Assembly (NCBI GenBank): GCA_035387885.1
Contig: DAOOOW010000004.1
Span: 1 to 58,162 of the forward strand
Direction: 5' to 3'
DNA from: DAOOOW01 sp035387885
GTDB taxonomy: Bacteria > Patescibacteriota > Patescibacteriia > UBA2196
Length of the DNA: 58,162 nt
Shown here: in pieces, positions 34,618 through 42,752 of the stretch
Numbering within the stretch: position 1 is the stretch's first letter
How the letters are laid out: each line of letters opens with the position of its first letter
Position numbers and translations under genes: made by a program
The notes under the pieces: model-generated
Told to the model about the DNA's origin: nothing
What the model saw: only the letters and a program-made list of their open reading frames with translations
The model's database searches: none

Positions 34618-34650
34618 ATATAAATATTACCAATCTAAAAAATAAAAAGC

Positions 34651-34690
34651 AACAAACTCCGGCTTGAGATTACAAGCCGGGTTTGTTTTA
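34651..34690. terminator. terminator after the small secreted-protein gene
   Basis: ACAAACTCCGGCTTG and CAAGCCGGGTTTGTTT pair around a 6-base loop, with a T tail on the plus side and an A/T-rich tail on the minus side. Confidence 0.75.
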
Positions 34691-34697
34691 TTAATAA

Positions 34698-35102
34698 TTA
34701 TCTTGAATAACGCTCATATCCTTGAACTTGACCTTTGCCTTGACTGTGACCAGGCCCAGCTTTTTGCCCACCAACCCTTAAGCCCAATTCTTGTCTTATT
34801 TTGTTGGCCTCTTCATATTTTCCCTGCATAGCCAAATCGTGGGCTTCAGTAAATTTGGCAAAGTTTTCTTGGTTGACAACCTGGTTTACTCGCCCACCCT
34901 TGCCGGCCATCAATTCTTTCCAGGCGGAATAATCTCTGTTTTGAAAGGCACTGGTCATCAAGACGTGTCTTTCTTCTGAATAATTTGGCCCTTTTTGAGT
35001 ATAATCTCCCTGATAGGCCAAAACCTGACTCGCGCCCAGAGCCCCGAACAAGACCGCGAATCCGAGGAACGAAGGCATTAATATTTTTTTATTAATTTTC
35101 AT
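34698..35102 (-). CDS. small secreted protein of unknown function
   Basis: A 134-aa protein with a signal peptide (about residues 1-29, cut after V-L-A). The mature part is mostly helical with an A-W-K-E-L / H-D-L-A-M-Q-G-K-Y-E-E-A-N-K-I-R-Q-E-L core and a Gly/Gln/His-rich tail. It lies upstream of the ECF sigma gene on the same strand, separated from it by a terminator. It could be a target of that sigma factor; no direct evidence. Confidence 0.75.
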   Translation of the reverse strand: MKINKKILMPSFLGFAVLFGALGASQVLAYQGDYTQKGPNYSEERHVLMTSAFQNRDYSAWKELMAGKGGRVNQVVNQENFAKFTEAHDLAMQGKYEEANKIRQELGLRVGGQKAGPGHSQGKGQVQGYERYSR

Positions 35103-35427
35103 ATATTTATATTATTTAGCTAATATATATTCTAATAATTAACGACCTTTCACTATTAATACAACTCAAAGGCGTCTTTTCTTTCATTTTTATATTTTAT
35201 TCATAAATTAAAAATCCACCAGCATAAAGTTGATGAGTTTTTTAATTCTCCCAACCTCGGTCTAGTACTACCAGATTGGGGTCTTTTGGGGGTTCTTTGG
35301 GCGACTTGTACTGTGGTAAACAACGGGAACGGGTCGAGGTCTTTATATTAAAATTTTAACACAAATGGGACAAATGGGACAGTATAAAAAAGAGTGTCTA
35401 ATTTAATATAATTCAAACAATAAAAAA
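35103..35427. other. non-coding junction at island edge
   Basis: There is no gene. It contains the 41-bp repeat at 35210-35250 and a GC-richer structured segment at 35251-35345 closed by ACCTCG / CGAGGT. An AT-rich tail follows. Confidence 0.6.
35210..35250. repeat. 41-bp direct repeat (distal copy of tRNA-Asn 2 terminator/3' end)
   Basis: Identical over 41 bases to 42233-42273, where it is the terminator of tRNA-Asn 2 and includes the last three bases of that gene (CTC, read GAG on the minus strand). Here no intact tRNA follows. Same orientation, about 7 kb apart; att-site-like. Confidence 0.8.
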
Positions 35428-36008
35428 TCACTTCTTCTCGCTGGCTTTTAAAAACAGCGAGGCCGATATTATAAACAATGTGGCGAAAAATCCGCTAAGG
35501 ACAAATACTCCGGGAACGCTGGGCGACCATGAGATAACGCTGGGGGGCCAAATAAAAAACGCAATCACAGGAACCAACATTTGAGCGAACGCTGTTATAT
35601 ACAACGCAATCGCCATTCCTTTCGGATTTAAGCGAGCGATAGAAACACCGCTAACGCCAATTAACAAGACTCCGCCATACAACAGATTAGCTGGGTTGTC
35701 TTCATTTCCGATAATACCAACAGCCCCGTTTATCCAAATAAGAAGCAAAGCTGTCGCTATTGCCACGCCCACCCCTGCTTTATAGGAAATATATCGCTGG
35801 ATCTTCTTGAAATCAATTCGTAAGCAATGCCCGAGCCAAATAAGAAAACACCGACCATAATAAAATCGCCTAAGCTCCAATCCCAGCCACCGCCTTGACC
35901 TCCGTTAATAGTCGCGTTTGGGTTTATCAAAGTTAATACCAAAGGTATCAAAAGTATAATTCCCGTTCCGATCGCAAAATAAATTATTCTTTTGTTTTTC
36001 TTCTCCAT
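35428..36008 (-). pseudogene. membrane protein gene split by a frameshift
   Basis: Frames 35757-36008 (83 aa, two membrane helices) and 35428-35880 (its C-terminal part is four hydrophobic helices) join near 35800. There R-R-S-S-D-I in one frame continues as Y-I-S-Y-K-A-G-V-G-V-A-I-A-T in the other. The intact protein would be about 190 aa with six helices. Family not recognised. One indel explains the break; a base-calling error cannot be excluded. Confidence 0.7.
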
Positions 36009-36208
36009 ATCTTTTTTCTAATTATCAATTTCCAAAAGCCGATTAAAGTTATTAAAAGTCCGATCCCTTGAGCGCCGGGGCTGTCGTCATATCCGCCGAA
36101 TATGATTATAGAAACGCCTAATATTAACACGGGCAAAAATAAAAGCATTCTTCGCCATTTATGATCTTTTTCCTCTTGGTCTGATTGTATTTTTATTTCG
36201 TTCTTCAT
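35984..36208 (-). CDS. small two-helix membrane protein
   Basis: A 74-aa protein with a charged N-terminus, two membrane helices (about 20-38 and 47-64) and a strongly basic C-terminus (K-K-I-W-R-R-K-T-K). It overlaps the next gene by 25 bases and follows a 453-aa gene by 4 bases, so it is part of one operon. Function unknown. Confidence 0.65.
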   Translation of the reverse strand: MKNEIKIQSDQEEKDHKWRRMLLFLPVLILGVSIIIFGGYDDSPGAQGIGLLITLIGFWKLIIRKKIWRRKTKE

Positions 36209-36212
36209 AAAT

Positions 36213-37574
36213 TTATTCAGTAGTCATTCTAATCTCACCACATTTATCTTTATACTCGTTTATAATATCAAAAATATCATCTATTACAGGTTCTTGGGCT
36301 GTTATTTCTCTACCATCTTTAAAAACAGCTGTTACTTCTAAAGCATGGGTTTGCATAATAGATGCTATTTCACAATTTGCAATAGCCTGTTTTATCAAAT
36401 TCCAATTAGAAATATTAGTAAAAGCGTATTCTTCGGCTTTTGCAATTAAATCTTCTACATCATGTTCTAATATTTTTTGCTGAACATCATCTGGAAATAT
36501 TCTTTTAATATCTTTTGAATAATTAGACCCATCCCCTGGAGCTTCGTAAGAAAATTTATTCAAATCATAATATGATAATTCATTTGGATAATCTATTTTA
36601 GCCGGGCCAGACGAACCGCTTACTGTTTTTAATTCATTGTCTTCAATCACATATTCCCCACAATAAGCCCAAATGTATAATGGAAATAATTCTTGATCAG
36701 GTTTTAGGTTTTTAATCGTACAAAAACTATGACTGTCCTCCCTGTTTTTCCAGCTGAAATGTTTTTCAGTCAAAAGATAATTAGATATCGCTTTTTCAAT
36801 TTTGTCATTGCTAAAATTATTTTCTATTAAATTTTTATCAATCTCATATCCGTAAGTCAGCCAAACTCTATCCTCTTCACCACCCAAACAACTTAAATGG
36901 ATATCAGCTTGATGTTTGTCATTTTCCAGCCTAACTATAGTATTGCCCATCGCCCCTCCCTGTATATCAGACGCAAACTCCAAAGTTAGTTCATTATTCT
37001 CGCCGTCTAATGACCGCAAAATTCCATACTTAAGATCATACTCAACTACCTTGAGCGGATCATGTCGCCAAGTCACCAAGCCTTCTTGATAAAGTGAGTG
37101 ATAAACATTTAACAATTCACGACGTTCAGCCGGAGTTGATATTTTTGTTACCAAATTATAGCTAGCTAGCTCTTCTATTTTCATTTGTGATATTTTAGCA
37201 CCAAAGTTATTAATCCTAATCGGAAAATATATTAGTAAAAAAATAATCAGCAATGACAAAATAACATTTCTAAATCCCATTTTTCCGACTTGCTTATCTT
37301 TTTTATAATAAACCCATAAAAAAATTGATATTACCAAAAAGAAAAGCGTAAAATACAAAAGTGGGAAAAAGAAAAACCACGAATAATTATTTTCAAAATT
37401 TTCTAGAAAAATACTGCCAAAATTATTGTGAAATATGTTGCCAGACCGACCGCCACCCATCCACAAATCAGGGATGGAAATAAAAGTTGAAAATAAAAGC
37501 AACGTTCCCCCAACCAGCGCTACACTAAAAAATCGGGACAAATATTCACTGATAATTACTAAAACATTTTTCAT
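36213..37574 (-). CDS. membrane-anchored protein of unknown function
   Basis: A 453-aa protein. Three membrane helices lie in the first 130 residues (about 13-35, 65-90, 104-120), then a 330-residue soluble domain, probably extracytoplasmic, with four or five Cys residues. No family recognised. It is in an operon-like series of membrane proteins between the two 41-bp repeats. Confidence 0.65.
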   Translation of the reverse strand: MKNVLVIISEYLSRFFSVALVGGTLLLFSTFISIPDLWMGGGRSGNIFHNNFGSIFLENFENNYSWFFFFPLLYFTLFFLVISIFLWVYYKKDKQVGKMGFRNVILSLLIIFLLIYFPIRINNFGAKISQMKIEELASYNLVTKISTPAERRELLNVYHSLYQEGLVTWRHDPLKVVEYDLKYGILRSLDGENNELTLEFASDIQGGAMGNTIVRLENDKHQADIHLSCLGGEEDRVWLTYGYEIDKNLIENNFSNDKIEKAISNYLLTEKHFSWKNREDSHSFCTIKNLKPDQELFPLYIWAYCGEYVIEDNELKTVSGSSGPAKIDYPNELSYYDLNKFSYEAPGDGSNYSKDIKRIFPDDVQQKILEHDVEDLIAKAEEYAFTNISNWNLIKQAIANCEIASIMQTHALEVTAVFKDGREITAQEPVIDDIFDIINEYKDKCGEIRMTTE

Positions 37575-37597
37575 AAATATATTTTTAAAATTTATAA

Positions 37598-39028
37598 TTA
37601 ATCATAATAATTCACGATGCCAGAATTTTTGCCTGACACAACTTCCATATTGCCTGTAACATATACATTTAATCTGCTCGTATTTATCGCGTTAATTGCC
37701 GCTTGCTCCGTTGTAAATTTATCCATTTCAATCCAGCAATCACCTGAATTTATTATTAAATTTTTAGCTGAACCAGTCAGATTGATTATACCACCTTCAG
37801 CTTCTAATTTTAACGTATTAGCAACTTCTATATTACCTTTTATATTATTAAATCTATGAGTAAGTTTTATTTCCAAATTATTAATTTCCAAATCTTCTAA
37901 TATAATATTAGCGGCTTCATTCTCTATTTTTTCAATATCGGGCATTGTTATTTCTATTGTTAAACGCTTAGTGCCGGCTGCAAATGGTATTTTATCATTC
38001 TCCATCGTCCAAGTATTGGTATTATAATATGTCTCCAATTCCGATCTTTTGATATTTAAAGTATCGCCGACTTTGGCAAATTCTAATCCAATCTGGTCAT
38101 ACTCGCTGCCTATGACTTTAATATCAAAATATTCACCTTGCTTAATTATTATGTCGTCAAACTTAACGTAGCGTGGAATATAAATACTATCAAAATCTTT
38201 AATATCAATACTGACTTCTTGCATTTTTTCTTTGAGCTCAGTCTTTTTATTTTGAAATTCGGTATTCAGGTGACAAGACTGCAAGATAAAAATTCCCAAG
38301 CATAATATGAATAATAAAATTAATTTTAAAAATAATTTTAAATTAAAAATATTTTTCTTACTGGAAAACAGCATTAACCCCAATATTCCTACAAAAAACA
38401 ATGGTATTGTAATAATGGCCAGCAAAGATAAAAGCGATAAATAATAGTTAAAAAATCCAACAACGTCTATTATCCTAAAATCAACCATTACGTGCTGAAG
38501 CCAAGAACATGAGGGATTAAAAAATAAAATCAAAAATATAATTACAGATGTCAATATTCCCAACGACCCCACGCCCAAAAATATTCCTCCAAATATTTTT
38601 CTCAAAGTTATGGTTATTTTTGAATTTGGATATTTCTTAAATTGCTCCGATATGCCTCTGATAACCAAACCAATCAACCCGCCAGCCAGACTTAAAACAA
38701 CAAAAGGGAAAAACATATCTAAAAACATATAGAAGTCAAAAGGTGGTTTGTACAAATACAAATGACGTGAATATTCAACAAAATAAGCGACCAAGACAAT
38801 AGCTATATTGTTAACCAAAGTGCCAATAAAAAGAATCGGCAAAAATTCATAACTTCTATTTTTATTTTGTAGCAATATAAACAAAATACCACTAACAAGT
38901 GGTATGAGTAGATATATAAGAATTACGGGGATGTAACCAAATACCATACCATCCAAACTGCGTGGCGATAACATAATAAGCAAGTTGATAATTACAGTGC
39001 CAATAAAAATAAAGGATATTTTTTTCAT
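37598..39028 (-). CDS. membrane protein with DUF2807 (head GIN)-like beta domain
   Basis: A 476-aa protein. Six or more hydrophobic helices occupy residues 1-265. The remaining 210 residues form a repetitive beta structure of the DUF2807 type: F-D-S-I-Y-I-P-R-Y-V, then successive strands with L-E-A-E-G-G-I-I-N-L-T-G-S-A-K-N-L and S-G-K-N-S-G-I-V-N-Y. Such domains are surface beta-helices of unknown function. The joining of a multi-helix membrane half with a GIN-like domain is unusual. Confidence 0.7.
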   Translation of the reverse strand: MKKISFIFIGTVIINLLIMLSPRSLDGMVFGYIPVILIYLLIPLVSGILFILLQNKNRSYEFLPILFIGTLVNNIAIVLVAYFVEYSRHLYLYKPPFDFYMFLDMFFPFVVLSLAGGLIGLVIRGISEQFKKYPNSKITITLRKIFGGIFLGVGSLGILTSVIIFLILFFNPSCSWLQHVMVDFRIIDVVGFFNYYLSLLSLLAIITIPLFFVGILGLMLFSSKKNIFNLKLFLKLILLFILCLGIFILQSCHLNTEFQNKKTELKEKMQEVSIDIKDFDSIYIPRYVKFDDIIIKQGEYFDIKVIGSEYDQIGLEFAKVGDTLNIKRSELETYYNTNTWTMENDKIPFAAGTKRLTIEITMPDIEKIENEAANIILEDLEINNLEIKLTHRFNNIKGNIEVANTLKLEAEGGIINLTGSAKNLIINSGDCWIEMDKFTTEQAAINAINTSRLNVYVTGNMEVVSGKNSGIVNYYD

Positions 39029-39040
39029 AATATATTTAAA

Positions 39041-39922
39041 TTACCAATAAATCACATTTTCATTATCTGACCAAAAAACATTTTCATATCTGTTTTTAGA
39101 TAGCCTGTTGTTTTGTTTAATAATTTCGCCTTTTTCTGGGTCAAAAATAAATAAAGTCCAATATTCGTTTACTGTATCATAATCAACTGATTTAATCTTT
39201 GCTTCAATCGCTATCCGACTACTATCAGGAGAAAAAACCACATGGTTAAAATCAAGCAATTTCATTTCTTTAAAATGAGTAATAAAATACCCATCATTTA
39301 TAAAAGATAAATTAATCAGTCTTAAGCTTAAGTTCTGATTGTTGCAACTGTGATCTATTTCCATAACAGGTGGATTTTTATCACACTCACTTTCTAGAAA
39401 AACAACCTTTCTACCATCTTGCGATTTAGCAACTAATTTACCTTTAGTCGGTAATTCTACAGTTTTTCTGGTTTTAAAATTTAAATAATAATTAGTAAAT
39501 GGACCATTATATAATTTACTATCTTGAGGCCATTGCCAAGCCGAGCCAATTAAAGTGTCTTTTGTTAAAGGTGTAAGTATTGGATCTATATAATTAGTAT
39601 AAAAACCCAAGGAATCTTTAATCTCTCCATTTTTCGTGATTCTAGTCCGACCAACACCAAAATCAGCATCTTCTCCTATATGATTAAAAGAAAACATACC
39701 TTCATATTTATCAATATTGAAAATAGACGGCTCATTTAAACTTAAAATTTGTCCTGATAAATTGTTGATTTCATTATCAATATCATCAAGCTTATTTTGA
39801 GTATGACAATTGAAATACGGGGGTTGTGTCAAACAAGCATCACCGCGTTTAAACCAATAAATAAAAATAGCAACTATTGCTAATATTATTAGCGCTAAAA
39901 CAATACAAATTTTTCTTTTCAT
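39041..39922 (-). CDS. anchored extracytoplasmic protein, possibly beta-propeller-like
   Basis: A 293-aa protein with an N-terminal membrane anchor (about 4-22). The remainder is rich in short beta strands with motifs such as V-V-F-S-P-D-S-S-R-I-A-I-E and W-S-D-N-E-N-V-I-Y-W, resembling PD40/WD40-like blades, and several Cys. The function is unknown. First gene of the membrane-protein series on this strand. Confidence 0.6.
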   Translation of the reverse strand: MKRKICIVLALIILAIVAIFIYWFKRGDACLTQPPYFNCHTQNKLDDIDNEINNLSGQILSLNEPSIFNIDKYEGMFSFNHIGEDADFGVGRTRITKNGEIKDSLGFYTNYIDPILTPLTKDTLIGSAWQWPQDSKLYNGPFTNYYLNFKTRKTVELPTKGKLVAKSQDGRKVVFLESECDKNPPVMEIDHSCNNQNLSLRLINLSFINDGYFITHFKEMKLLDFNHVVFSPDSSRIAIEAKIKSVDYDTVNEYWTLFIFDPEKGEIIKQNNRLSKNRYENVFWSDNENVIYW

Positions 39923-39951
39923 GTTGTTTATTATACCTTATTTAAGAAAAA

Positions 39952-39978
39952 AAAACACCTGTTAAAACAGGTGTTTTT
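39952..39978. terminator. bidirectional terminator
   Basis: AAACACCTGT-TAAA-ACAGGTGTTTTT with A-run on one side. Confidence 0.85.
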
Positions 39979-40044
39979 AAAATTCATTGGCCCAGAAGGG
40001 ATTACTTTCGGCTTTGGATGGTTAATAATGATTAATAGTTTTAC

Positions 40045-41547
40045 CTATTGAACCTGTCTTAAGCTACTACCATCCCATTCAATCACTGGTTCATCACCAT
40101 ATTTCGCCTTTATTTCTACTGAATGATTTTGCCAAGTTCCATATTCAATGGTCTTGTTTTTTGGCCCCTCAAAAGGAGCTATGGCAAAATAAACCGTTAT
40201 TCTATAACTATCGGCTAGCATTTCCGCTGATTGACTATTCTTTTTTAGATCAGATGGACGGAAACCATGTTTGAAGCTTTCTCCCTGACCATAGACTTTC
40301 CCCATTGTATAGATGCCGCCGACATCTCTATCCTCGGCCGGATTAGCCGCCAGATCATCCCAACAAGTTGGATTAAAACAAACATCCATCATATAAGATT
40401 CTCCGCTGACATTCACAATTTTAAAAATCTGATTAGAATTAATATCAGAATTAGTTTTTGGAGTTTCCGTGCTAACTTCTTCTTTTAGAACTTCTGTTGG
40501 CTTTACTTCTTGCTTGATTTCTTCTTTAATTTCTTCTTCAATTTGTTTCATTATTTCCTCAACTTTTTCTCCGCTTTTAACGATATTATTTTCTTTCATC
40601 CACTCAGGCACTTCCTCCTCAGTCAACCCAGCCACACTAGCTTTAGTTTCACCCTTTTCATCAGTTTTAATGCTAATTCCCAATATTTTTTCGTCTTGAA
40701 TGGCTGATCTGATTTGATCGGCAGCAAAATAGCCAGCACTAACTTTTTCCATCGCCTTTGACATATTTCCCGGCAAATTGGCAATTGTCAAAATACTAGC
40801 TGCTGGTTCAGTCACTGCTCTCGCCTTATTTACCATTTCCGATACCTTATTTTTATCTCCCAGAGCTATTCTGGCTTCATCATCCGCCACCTCCAAAACC
40901 AAATCCGCACCGCCTACCACTGTCGCTGTCGTTGCCAAAACCCCAGTAGCACCTCCGGTCAGCACTACCCCTCCCACAAACACCGTCACCTTGGCTCCGT
41001 TTTTAATTCTCATTGAATTTTGTTCGCAAGTTTCAAAGACATCTCCTTCCTCCCCATAAGCCTCTCGGGTAATTTGATCTTGAGTTTGGTTCAAAATTAA
41101 GTGAGCCATTTTGACATCAACTCCCAGGTGTTTAGCCAGGGTTCTTACAGTTTTACCAGCTGGAGCACTTTCAATTACTTTTTGAATTTCAACTGAAGTA
41201 TAAGCAGAAGCACCTTTTACTAAATTAAATGCTGTTTTTTTATTAGCCATTTTGTCAGCTTCTTTTTCTAACTCCGCTACTTCGCCTTCCAGCGCTTTCC
41301 ACCCATCAATAACAGCACTCATTTCAGTATTCCATTTATCATAATCTCCGTACTCTTTGGCTTTTTCTAAAACATTTTCAGTCCGATATCTAAGTAGAGT
41401 ATATTCTTTTGAAACGGATAGGGTTTTTCTATAAACCGTCTGGTCTAAAGTTGGAGTTTTGTCTCCTTTTTTTAAGGCCAAAAAACCGACGACCATGACT
41501 ATTATTACAGTAACAATTGCGATTGGCAAGATTTTTTTTATCGACAT
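40045..41547 (-). CDS. anchored protein of unknown function
   Basis: A 500-aa protein. A membrane anchor (about 5-26), a helical region to about 180, a Gly/Ala/Val-rich hydrophobic stretch at about 188-215 that may insert in a membrane, an acidic Glu/Lys-rich linker (about 325-365), and a C-terminal beta domain with two Cys (D-V-C-F-N-P-T-C-W). No family recognised. It lies in the candidate island. Confidence 0.6.
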   Translation of the reverse strand: MSIKKILPIAIVTVIIVMVVGFLALKKGDKTPTLDQTVYRKTLSVSKEYTLLRYRTENVLEKAKEYGDYDKWNTEMSAVIDGWKALEGEVAELEKEADKMANKKTAFNLVKGASAYTSVEIQKVIESAPAGKTVRTLAKHLGVDVKMAHLILNQTQDQITREAYGEEGDVFETCEQNSMRIKNGAKVTVFVGGVVLTGGATGVLATTATVVGGADLVLEVADDEARIALGDKNKVSEMVNKARAVTEPAASILTIANLPGNMSKAMEKVSAGYFAADQIRSAIQDEKILGISIKTDEKGETKASVAGLTEEEVPEWMKENNIVKSGEKVEEIMKQIEEEIKEEIKQEVKPTEVLKEEVSTETPKTNSDINSNQIFKIVNVSGESYMMDVCFNPTCWDDLAANPAEDRDVGGIYTMGKVYGQGESFKHGFRPSDLKKNSQSAEMLADSYRITVYFAIAPFEGPKNKTIEYGTWQNHSVEIKAKYGDEPVIEWDGSSLRQVQ

Positions 41548-41631
41548 AGGCTATTTTATTAAAAATTAATAAGACATATTTATCCCTATAAAAATAGAAA
41601 AGTTCTGACAAAAATAAATATTAATATTTAT

Positions 41632-42129
41632 TTAATCGACAATATAGTTTCTTTCAGCTTTGAAAGTTTCGATTAGGTTTTCTTGAAAATCTTTGATTAA
41701 CACCGTTACCTCGACTCTAAGTTTACCCACTTTTTCAATAAATGTAGAAGTAAAAGCACATGTATTATCTCCACCAGCGCTCAACACTGTCCGAACTGTC
41801 TGTTCTTTATAAAGCACTTCTTCATTGTTTTCGTTAAGGTAAAATCTCCATTCACAAAAACCAAATTTTCCGTATTCATCCTCAAAATTATCAATCTTAG
41901 CCGACCACATTCGAGCTTGTCTGGCTTGGAACATTTCTTCCTCTGGGCTAATTATTATTACCTCAATTGGTTTTTTCTCTTTTTCTTCAACAGGGGCAAT
42001 TTCGGCACTTTTCTCGCTAATGTTTATTTCTTGTTTTGTCGTTTGTTTTGGTTGTTTTAATTTAATAAACACTGTTCCCGAAATTATTAAAATTAACAAG
42101 ACAAGGATTATCCATCTATTATTTTTCAT
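41632..42129 (-). CDS. anchored small extracytoplasmic protein
   Basis: A 165-aa protein with a membrane anchor at about residues 6-23, a charged Glu/Lys-rich linker, and a C-terminal beta-rich domain (about 75-165) with two Cys. The last gene before the tRNA-Asn-side repeat. No family recognised. Confidence 0.6.
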   Translation of the reverse strand: MKNNRWIILVLLILIISGTVFIKLKQPKQTTKQEINISEKSAEIAPVEEKEKKPIEVIIISPEEEMFQARQARMWSAKIDNFEDEYGKFGFCEWRFYLNENNEEVLYKEQTVRTVLSAGGDNTCAFTSTFIEKVGKLRVEVTVLIKDFQENLIETFKAERNYIVD

Positions 42130-42232
42130 TTTTTCATAATTTAATTATAAATTTGGCTATTTTTTAATTGTTTTCCTAGCCCAAGACATGTTTGCCCAGC
42201 GCCAATATTATTATGAGTTTACTTAAAAATTA

Positions 42233-42273
42233 AAAAATCCACCAGCATAAAGTTGATGAGTTTTTTAATTCTC
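42233..42273. repeat. 41-bp direct repeat (tRNA-proximal copy), terminator of tRNA-Asn 2
   Basis: Imperfect hairpin CTCATCAAC / GCTGGTGGATT on the minus strand after the tRNA 3' end. It is identical over 41 bases to 35210-35250. Confidence 0.8.
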
Positions 42274-42342
42274 GGGGACAGGGATTCGAACCCTGGACCC
42301 ACTGGTTAACAGCCAGTTGCTCTACCACTGAGCTATCCCCGA
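42271..42342 (-). tRNA. tRNA-Asn (anticodon GTT), copy 2, no CCA
   Basis: Acceptor TCGGGGA/TCCCCGA, D arm GCTC...GAGC, anticodon arm ACTGG-CTGTTAA-CCAGT with GTT, T arm CAGGG-TTCGAAT-CCCTG, discriminator G. CCA is not encoded. Copies of its 3'-flank (35210) and 5' end (42561) occur nearby. Confidence 0.93.
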
Positions 42343-42343
42343 A

Positions 42344-42574
42344 TATATGGACAATAAAAAAAGAACGATTTTAATTAGACGAGCATAGCGCAACTGGCTG
42401 AACAGCCGCCAGAAGTGACATTAAGTCACTTCTTGACCTCCACCGCTGTCTGTCCCGCTCAAAGTTCTTGGTAACACTTAAATATCGTAGGACGAGAGCC
42501 GTAGGCGCTTCCTTGCCACCAATCTCTCACCGTTAATTTCGTCTCTAAACTTTGGGCGGGGAGCTATCCCCGAA
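42344..42574. other. structured segment bounded by a copy of the tRNA-Asn 2 5' end
   Basis: The 14 bases GAGCTATCCCCGAA at the tRNA 5' end (42330-42343) recur at 42561-42574. The segment also has an inverted 11-base copy of the anticodon arm (GCAACTGGCTG at 42390-42400) and a hairpin AGAAGTGAC-ATTAA-GTCACTTCT. It is richer in G+C than the flanks and has no frames. It looks like a rearranged tRNA-derived element or an unknown small RNA. Confidence 0.5.
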
Positions 42575-42752
42575 CAATTCCAATTTTAAATTTTAAAATA
42601 ATTTTAAATATCTGAATTTTAAAAATTAATAAAAAACACATCCCAAATAGTGCAAACTTATTTTAACAAATATAAAAAATATGTAAAGAAATTATGAAAA
42701 ATCCACGATATCTCTCGAGCCCAAGTAATCGAGACTCTGGATAAACTTATTA

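Larger units (their letters stand above)
42130..42752. other. non-coding region around tRNA-Asn 2
   Basis: Holds the 41-bp repeat, tRNA-Asn 2, the structured segment at 42344-42574, and an AT-rich spacer (42575-42752) in which nothing further is seen. Confidence 0.6.

Noticed and set aside
42344..42574. SRP RNA, RNase P RNA or tmRNA
   Set aside because: The AAGGAAGCG stretch on the minus strand suggested SRP helix 8, but the required GGAA tetraloop context is missing. No RNase P core or tmRNA tRNA-like ends could be assigned here or in 6379-6531 and 35251-35345.
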